From the NCBI GenBank assembly GCA_964058845.1, contig CAXKVR010000157.1, forward strand, positions 62,001 through 126,000: a stretch of DNA of 64,000 nt, given 5' to 3'. A model generated the notes under the pieces. That model saw nothing but the letters and a program-made list of their open reading frames with translations, did no database searches and was not told the origin of the DNA. The stretch is from Carex sylvatica. Lineage: Eukaryota; Streptophyta; Magnoliopsida; Poales; Cyperaceae. Of this stretch, positions 56,674 through 64,000 are shown piece by piece. A program made the translations under genes and the position numbers. Numbering within the stretch: the first letter of the stretch is position 1; the number at the start of each line of letters is the position of its first letter.

Positions 56674-57825
56674 TCCATATCAATTTATTTCTACAAATGC
56701 GTCAAATATTAAAATATTTGAACATTATTTAGATTGTCATCTAGAACTTGTATAAATATCTAATGTTTTTTGAGAAATGTATAAATATGTAATGTTGTGG
56801 GTAGTCTCCAACGTTGATTCTTGAAGTTATTGTTTGTGGTGATCAAAATGTTGCTAAAACATCGTAAATTTATATGTGCGTGTAGCTAGATAAAATAACA
56901 TATAAATAACATCAGACGATCTTATATTGTTATTTGAGTTTTATGTTGGTTTCTATTAAAGATAGTAAAAACAAAAAGGCATATCAAAGGTATGAAAATT
57001 AAATAGACACAATTTAACCATTTCCAAATATAGTGATAATGACTGTCGATCGGCTGGAGATATTAGCTAGAAGATTAACTAACATATAGGCATTCATGCC
57101 AATTAAGACATATACAAGAAAACAAGCCGAGTAGGGGGTGTCAATGACACCCATTTGGCCGTTTACTCTACCCGTATCGTATTTGATAAGATGGGTATGG
57201 ATAAGATTTTTTTTTTTTTTTGTTAATTTATTGGGTATGAGTATATGTAAGGATTTTTTTCGTTAGATAAACGAATATGGGTATGAGTAAATGTTATTTC
57301 GTATCCGTTGAGTAACGGATAATTATATAAAATAAATTATATCATAAGAAAAATAATATGCTAAATATTTTACTTTTTTATTTCAATGTTTTATTTTTTA
57401 ATTAAGGAATTGAATTTTTTAGAAAAAATATTTGTGATTTTTTTTTTGCTTAATAAAAAACTATTATTCAGAATTAATTGCATATTTATATTAGTAATTG
57501 TGATTGCATATGTATGACATGATAAGTTTTGATGATTTATTTGTAAAAAATAATAAAACTATTATATTTGTATTATTTATTATTCGTTCACTACCATTTT
57601 GTTATCTGCTAATTTTAACAGATATGAGTAAAAACGGATAAAATCAATTCTTAGTGAATATAGATATCAAAATGGTTCACCTGTATCGTGTTCATTGACA
57701 CCCCTCAAGGCTAAAGCTGAGGAGACCAACCTGTAGTGTGGTGAGCAGAGCAGAGCATACGACCAGAACCAGAAGTGGGTGGAGATCGAGGGGAGAAATT
57801 AGCAGAGCGATCGAGGCTCTTCTTG
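56674..57825. repeat. Second copy of the 20.3-20.9 kb segment
   Basis: Collinear with 20273-20880 but with extra sequence from a hAT MITE (57132-57713) and a short insertion near 56767. MULE 2 interrupts it at 57826 within the part that matches the signal-peptide-like exon. This copy is not enclosed in the CACTA element, so it may be closer to the original host locus. Confidence 0.85.
57132..57713. mobile_element. hAT-type MITE, GGGTGTCAATGA family
   Basis: The left end TAGGGGGTGTCAATGACACC and right end GTTCATTGACACCCCTCAAGG then CTA form the terminal inverted repeat. The flanks AAGCCGAG (57124-57131) and AAGCTGAG (57714-57721) are an 8-bp duplication with one mismatch. The copy of the segment at 20.7 kb lacks it, which confirms it as an insertion. 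It is non-coding, with GGGTATGGATAAG and CGTATCCGTTG words inside. Confidence 0.82.
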
Positions 57826-60341
57826 GAATTTTTTTCACAAACCATAATTAATAAATAAAAGATTAGAAAATCAATATGATTTTTTTTTTTTCAAAAATCA
57901 TAAAGATTGGACAGTCTGTTCGGTCTCTATTTTTTTTTTCTCCGGACCAGACGGATCGTTCGATCTCCGCTTTATTTTTTTATTTTTATTTTTTCATTTT
58001 TTTTGTTTTTCACAAAACTGCTACAGAAGATCAGCCAAATAATTTTTTTTTCCAGACCGAATGGACCATCCGGTCTCTATTTTTTTTTTCTCAAGACCGG
58101 ACGGATCGTCCGGTCTCTCCTTTTTTCCTTTTTCATCGATCTATTTTTATTTTTTCTCCGAATATTACTGTTTTCATCATTTTGATCTATGTTTTTTCTC
58201 CAGATATTACTGTTTTCATCATTTTTGCAAAGTTTTTTCTCCAAAAATTATTGTTTTCATCATTTTTGCAAACGAAAATCGTTTGTTATCTGTGAATTTT
58301 TTGCAAATAAATTTAAAGTAAAGATAAAGTAAACTTTTTAATTTTTCTATCAGTCATATCGATTTTTGTCTGTTTCGTGTGACTTTCTGTAAATAATTTT
58401 AAAGTAAAAATAAAGTAAACTTTTAAATTTTTCTAAAGAAATAATTATTACTACTTTGACTCTCGAGAATTTTAATTGGAGACCGAATTAGGAATTCAGT
58501 CTCCATGTAATTTTTTTTTAAATAAATATCTATCATCTTCTTTCCTCCAGCAGAAAAATGATTTCTTCTTCTCCACCATTTTCACTATTTTAAGCTAAAA
58601 ATCAAGCTCTATCAAAATATTGTGTTTTTACAGATCGACATCTGCATTGTGTTGATAGCTTTCATCTAAAGATTGTAGTAAGTTAATTTTTTCAATTACG
58701 ATCATATTTTATGTTGTAAAATTGAAAATGATATCGACGATTGATTGTGAATTTTTTTTTGTTCAGATAATGTCTCAAGCGATAATAAATATTTATTATG
58801 GACGCGAAATTTCAGACGCACCGACCTGCACATTTCCTGTAACTGATTTAACGAGTCTTGATGAGCTAAGAAGACATATATATGTTAGCATTCATTTGCT
58901 CCCTAGCCAGTTCGATTTGACAATCAAGGCTCGTTTGAACACGGCACCACTTGGCTCAGCAGAAAAATACCAGTTATTTAGCATAGACGAGGAAACGATA
59001 TGGCACATGATGCTTGAATATGCCACTTCGATACTGAATTTTAAACTTCTTGGTTTAGTGGTTGAGTCAGTACCAATTGTTAGTCTGAGCCATTATGACC
59101 CATATCCGAGTAGTGTACCTGGATGTAGCAGAGACACAACGGTGTCTAATTCACCCATATATTGTCATAACCCACCTGAAATACTGATAGTGGATGATTT
59201 GGTAACTCGTTTTGACGAGCTAAATAATAATACTAGCTCAGACACAAACTCTAGCTTAGACACAAACTCTGACCTTGGTGGCTCAGCTGTCGGGAAAGAT
59301 GATATGGCTGAAATGGAGGATCAAATTAGAATACAAGATGTAATGAAGGAGTGGGTAAATTCTATTCCCTTTATTAATCGAGGATTGCAGCATCATTTTT
59401 TTGGCATTTAATGATGATGTGCCGATGCCATACAAGGATGAAATATTTTTTAGTTATCCACCCATAATTGACGGTCAATTTTCAGTGGGACAGATGTTTG
59501 AATCCAAAGCCGATCTTAAATCCCAGTTGGGTGCATTTGCCCAAGATAATAACTTAGAATTACAACAAAAATATACGAATCGTACTGGCTATGTAGTTGT
59601 ATGTAGAGCAGAGGAGTGTCCATGGAGGTTATACGCAAAAACCACTGAAACGGGAAATTGGACAATTGCAACAAACCCAGATGAGCACAATTGTTACAGT
59701 ATTGCTTGTAAAATAGACAGTCGTCAGCTGACTGCCAGGATGATTGCAGATATTATCAAACCTGGTCTAAAGGAGGACCTGGAGATGTCAATTAAAGTAT
59801 GTCGGTTTGTAGTTAGAAATCAATACAAAATGGTTCAGCCTTCATAAAACAAGATTTGGAGAGGGAGGGAATTGGCTATTGCTAATTTATTTGGTTATTG
59901 GGAAAAATCCTACGAACTGCTACCTTCTATGCTCGGTGCAATCCAGATGTCTACCCCAGGCACAAAATACGTAATTGAGCACGAACCATCTACAAAAATG
60001 ATTATCCGTATTTTCACCCATGTGGCATGGGCTTTCGGTCCATACATTGAATCCTGGCCATATCTCTAACCAGTTATAAGTGTAGATGCTGGACACTTGT
60101 CCGGCAGGTATAAAGAGAAATTATTCATGGCATGCGCTTATGATGCATAACAACAATTATTGCCAATTGCGTTTGGGATTGCGGATGAGGAGAGTTCATC
60201 CAATTGGGGCTGGTTTATACAATTTGTACGTGAAAATATTGTCGGTTCTGGTCGGATATGTGTTATATCAGACCAGCATGCTGCAATCTGTTCATTGTTT
60301 GATAGACCTGATTTAGGGTGGTGTGCGGAAAGAGGTGAAGC

Positions 60342-62622
60342 TGTAACGTAGTGGAACTTTTAAAATAATAAGATTTCAAAAGATTAAATTAAATATAGTT
60401 TTAAAAGTTAAAGGTCTAATGCTTGGAAATATTTTTATACTGACTGATTGAGTTAAGGCGTCGAAAATTGAATTATAATATAGAAAAATGGTCCAGTGCG
60501 GATGGATGACCCGCACTGCGGGTGGCTTCACCCGCACTGGGACAAGTTCCTTAATAAACGGCTGAAAAATCTCTGGGTGCGGATGGTGGTGCGGATGGGC
60601 ACACGCACTGCGGGTGAGTTCTGTACTCTTCTGAAAATTTCGCTAAGTACTGAATGCGGATGGGAGCATCCGCACTGGCCTCAGTGCGTCCGCACTAGGC
60701 TCGGACTTTTCTTCTGCGCAGTGAATGCGGCTGGATGATCCGCAGTGCGGATGGATGGACCGTAGTGCGGATGGAGAGGATCCGCAGTGCGGATGAATGA
60801 TCCGCACTGAAATGTAATTTTGTTATTTTTGAGGGGTTTATTTGCAAAATTTCAATTATAAATCAAAATCCTCCTTCTTCTTCTCATTTTACGGGAATTA
60901 AAAGAGAGAGTTAGGTTAGCCGAAAGGAAAAAGAGAAAGAGAGAGAGAGAGAAATTGAGCGCGGAATCTGATCGAACTGACCGGAAAATTGAGATTCGAG
61001 CTGAATTGACAATCCTTGATCGATTCTAAAGCTTCAAATTGGTATATACATCTCTTTTGCAATTCCTTGAAAATCCTAAATTATTCGATTTGTCGTGATT
61101 TCGGTTGAAATTCGAATTAGGGTTTCAGTAATCGAGTTCTAGCTCGATTAGTTGTTAATTTGTGATAATTGATATGATTTGTCTTCCTTTTCTCTTGGAA
61201 ACCCTAATTCAAGTGATTTGTTAGATTTTTGATGAAATTTCGAATTCGAATTTGATTTGAAACATTATGACTCGATAATCGACTTGACTTGTATTTAAAT
61301 CGATTGAATTTCTTTTATTAATTCATCTATGCTTTATTAACATAGGCATAGACCCTATCGAGTACGATTCAGCGAAATCGTCGGAAGTTCGGAATCTAGT
61401 GATAGCTGATTCTCTACGCATCTTACGTGATCAGGTGCGGGGGTTCACGGGATCTGTTTTGGGATTTATTTTTAAGAATTAAATAGTTACGTATAAATGG
61501 CATGTTGAATTTCTAATTGCATGCATCATAGCATTATTGCATAGTTAAGTAAATGATATATCGGAATTGCTATATTTAGGATGATCTAGCATATTGGTAT
61601 GGTTTTACCGATTTTACTGTTCCTTTGATTCTGATAATGGAATGAAACCACAGTACTGAATTGATATTGTTATATTATATCATAGTTATTGCAAAGTCTA
61701 GAGTCGACGCTAGACTTTGCCTCAGGAACCATATGCGCATTTGGGGAATGACCCCACTGAACCCAGTACCGGTTGGGTAGGGGATACTGTTATTACATAT
61801 ATTATTGTGATTGTTGGAATACTGAACTGCGGTATAGTGATTGATGTGAAACTGTTGCGGTATTGATAATCTTTGTTCTGATCGAATTACTTTATTGCTA
61901 GTCGTGAAATTTTGACTGATATACATGTTTAATTATTAACCAGAACCAATAGAACGGTTAAGCCGATGAAGATAGATAACTGATTTCTATCTTTCCAACC
62001 TGACTTAGAGAGTTTGCATTTAGGTCCAAACATCCTGAATAATTCCGTTTTGATTTTCTCCGAATGTGATAATAGTAGAAGTTCACTTGAATTCCCTTTT
62101 AAAGTAATTGCATTTCATGATTTAACTGATTAATATACTAACGAATTGATTTAATTCTGATTTTGGATTTCTTACAAATCCAGTAGCCCTATTTAAATTC
62201 TGCACTGAGAAACTGCGAATAAGTTTCTCACCCCTTTTCCCCTTCGTGGGTTTTTCAGGAAACAAGGAATAGGATCTCGAGATCGTGCGGCGAGGAAAAG
62301 AAAGGAGAGGTATAGATAGGCCTTATTAATGATCGTTTTGTACTGGTTAAGTACTCAGATCATATTTTGTTGTGTATAACCTTCGAACCAGACTTTTGTA
62401 AAACTTATTTTAATTAAGTAGGAGGTGTTGTAAGTAGGAGGTGTTGTAAGTAGGATGTGTTTTTAATTATCTGATTTCAATTAATTGTGTCTTTAAAATG
62501 GTTAAAGTATTTGGTTAAAATTGGGATGAATATGAATCATCTCATCGTTCTTGCCTCGTGAGTATATAGAAAATATATATTCACGGCGTAACTGTCGCGC
62601 CCCCTGGTTCCGGGGTGTGACA
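60342..62622 (+). mobile_element. Solo LTR related to the Tekay-type LTR, inside MULE 2
   Basis: It begins TGTAACGTAGTGG and ends CCGGGGTGTGACA and is flanked by the perfect duplication GAAGC (60337-60341 and 62623-62627). It shares with the full-length element's LTR (minus-strand sense) the GTGCGGATGGATGA repeat block, GGGACAAGTTC..TTAATAAACGG, the GA-rich stretch near 60940, and TAGGGTTTC / CTCGATTAGTTGTTAATTTG. It is clearly diverged, so it is an older insertion of a related lineage reduced to one LTR. Confidence 0.92.
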
Positions 62623-63822
62623 GAAGCAGTTCATCGATTATGTTCTCAACATATTGCGTCAAATGTTTACAAGTTGTGGAAGGACCAAATTATCAAAAAA
62701 ATATTTAAGAAATTTTTGTGTAAGATGAAACCTTGGAGGTTTTATGAGCGTATGGATTTGATAAAAGGCAGGAGTATTACTACTCATCAGTATGTCATGT
62801 GGTGTGGTACACGGTTGCAAAATCTCGAAGAAGAACCTTTGCAACTCCATAAATGGGCACAATGTCATGATAGAGACCTGAATAGGTGGGGTATAATGAC
62901 TACAAACGGATCAGAATCCTTGAACAACGTATTTCGAGTGGCTCTCCAGCTGCCTGTAACAACAATAGTTGAGCGCACATTTTATAAAATTGTAGATTGG
63001 TATGTGAAAAGAGGTCAGGTCGCTCAATAGTGGGTTCAAAGAGAAATGAGATTTTCAAAAAATATATTATCAGTTTTACAATATCGGACTTCAAAAGGAT
63101 TAAAGCATCAGGTGATACCAATGAGGCCTAACGTTTTTGAGGTCGCAGTTCATGATGGAGTCGTCAGAACGGTATGTCAGCTGTTTACTTAAATTATCAT
63201 TTTAAATTTATAAATTATAACATTTAATTATTTTAATTTATTGAATGTAGGGAGTGAAAGGAGATATGAAGTATGAAGTTAGATTTTTATTTGGAGAGGG
63301 GGGATGCCTGTTTGTGAGTGTCAAAAACCATAATTTACTGGCATTCCTTGCGACCATGTCCTAGCGGTGTGTTGCAAGTTACGTCTAAATTCGACGAACT
63401 ATGTAAGCCACTATTATAGCGTTCAAAATTATGTCAACACATGGAGAGGTAATTTTTCCGGCTTTGGTAACTCCCACAATTGGCCATTTGAAGCTGGAGC
63501 ACCTACAATCAGACCGGACCCAAATAAAATTAATAAGGATAGGAGAAAGCACAAGATAATTCCAAATTCTATGGATGATATGGAAGCTCGAATTAGGCCA
63601 CGCAGTGATGTACATCGTCCAGAGGGATCAAATAGAACAAGAACTACAGGTTGAAAATTAAATAGTGAATAAATTAATATTTTAATTATTTGACACACGT
63701 AATCATTTTTTTGTCATTATTTGAAAGGAGCAACTGGTGGAAGACAAAAAAGCGTATCTGGTCCACGTCTAGAGGCATCCCCTATGTATGTAGAGGCAAC
63801 TGCTACACAAGGTTCACGAAGA

Positions 63823-63945
63823 AGCGTATCCGGTAGCCAAGCAGAGGCATCCGGTAGCCGTCCATCTGGTAGCCAAGCAGAGCCATCCGGTAGCCATCCA
63901 TCTCATAGCCAAGCAGAGCCATCCGGTAGCCGGCATATAGCTAGC
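63823..63945 (+). repeat. 36-bp repeat encoding a Ser/Gly-rich 12-residue motif
   Basis: The transposase C-terminus repeats GSQAEASGSRPS-like units about three times before ending SRIFRRGKH. MULE 1 has the matching repeat at about 48300-48430 with slightly different units. Such tails are not part of the catalytic domain. Confidence 0.8.
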
Positions 63946-64000
63946 CGTTTGAGTAGAATATTCAGACGTGGTAAACACTGAACAATTATGAGTTTTTATA

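Larger units (their letters stand above)
58770..63981 (+). pseudogene. MURA-type transposase pseudogene, MULE copy 2
   Basis: It starts MSQAIINIYYGREISDAP after an ATAATG context. Exon 1 runs 58770-63171, interrupted by the solo LTR. Exon 2 is 63251-63649 and exon 3 is 63728-63981. It is collinear with copy 1. Breaks: a one-base insertion in a T-run near 59395, a stop after VQPS (59845-59847), a stop before PVISVDAGH (about 60070), a stop in YDA-QQLLPIA (about 60148), the solo LTR at 60342, and a stop after KRGQVAQ (63028-63030). The SWIM motif here has the normal Cys-Asp-His (about 63354). It cannot make transposase. Confidence 0.9.
57826..64000 (+). mobile_element. Mutator-like element (MULE) 2, runs off the window
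   Basis: It starts with the same terminus as MULE 1 (GAATTTTTTTCACAAACC, then TAATTAATAAAT) and the same GACGGNCC-type palindromes and poly-T runs. Its orientation is opposite to that of MULE 1. The transposase region is collinear with the minus strand of 48250-51400. The right end, and any PMD gene, would lie beyond 64000. A solo LTR (60342-62622) interrupts it. The left 9-mer outside is CTCTTCTTG; its partner is not in view. Confidence 0.9.

Noticed and set aside
57876..58321. Phe/Ser-rich frames at the start of MULE 2
   Set aside because: Low-complexity translation of T-rich terminal repeat in several overlapping frames, not a gene.
1..64000. CRISPR array, operons, rRNA or tRNA genes
   Set aside because: The repeats seen lack CRISPR spacing, the DNA is plant nuclear, and no tRNA or rRNA pattern was found. 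The tRNA-like 12-mer at 41583 is the retroelement primer site.

Overview
This is AT-rich nuclear DNA from a flowering plant. The evidence is plant-only protein families (a QALGGH-type C2H2 zinc finger with EAR motifs, a plant mobile domain gene), spliced transposase genes with plant-style GT/AG introns, a Tekay/Del-type chromovirus, plant hAT, CACTA and Mutator-like elements, and foldback elements set in microsatellites. I cannot name the genus. Only one ordinary host gene is convincing, the intronless zinc-finger gene at 12987-13397. Almost everything else is transposable elements or their debris.

Left part (1-16.7 kb). Seven palindromic foldback elements of one family, plus one half element, sit almost end to end between (TA)n/(GA)n tracts (1.06-4.58 kb). 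Then come an orphan exon of an HVA22-like gene (5.03 kb), a solo LTR with an AGAGC target duplication (5538-7025), and a decayed CACTA-type transposase gene (7.0-9.3 kb). That gene is followed by a 36-bp tandem array and CACTA-like subterminal repeats ending near 10.33 kb. The C2H2 gene lies in the quiet stretch after that.

Middle (16.7-29.4 kb). A CACTA element (about 16756-24920) carries a broken Ptta/En-Spm transposase on the minus strand. It also holds a pile of guests: a TIR element, a host-like segment also present at 56.7-57.8 kb, a foldback, a hAT MITE with a perfect 8-bp duplication, and a 5'-truncated LINE with a poly(A) tail and target duplication. A second solo LTR of the 5.5-kb family, inverted, is at 26420-27848 (CATAC duplication).

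Right part (29.4-64 kb). There is a three-level nest. The outermost level is a very long LTR-like insertion (29434-53435, ATACA duplication). A Mutator-like element (33176-52421, 9-bp duplication with one mismatch) split it. A nearly pristine 10.2-kb Tekay-type retrotransposon (34093-44315, CATGT duplication) in turn split the Mutator-like element. The MULE has about 1-kb terminal inverted repeats, a plant mobile domain gene on the plus strand and a convergent MURA-like transposase pseudogene on the minus strand. A second MULE of the same family enters at 57826 in the opposite orientation and runs off the window. Its transposase is interrupted by a 2.28-kb solo LTR related to the Tekay LTR (60342-62622, GAAGC duplication).

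Most notable points: the youngest retrotransposon has near-identical LTRs yet seems to lack the protease catalytic segment and has a stop in gag, so it was probably mobilised in trans. The two MULE transposase copies share the same stop codons, which suggests the family multiplied after its transposase was broken while carrying a plant mobile domain gene.
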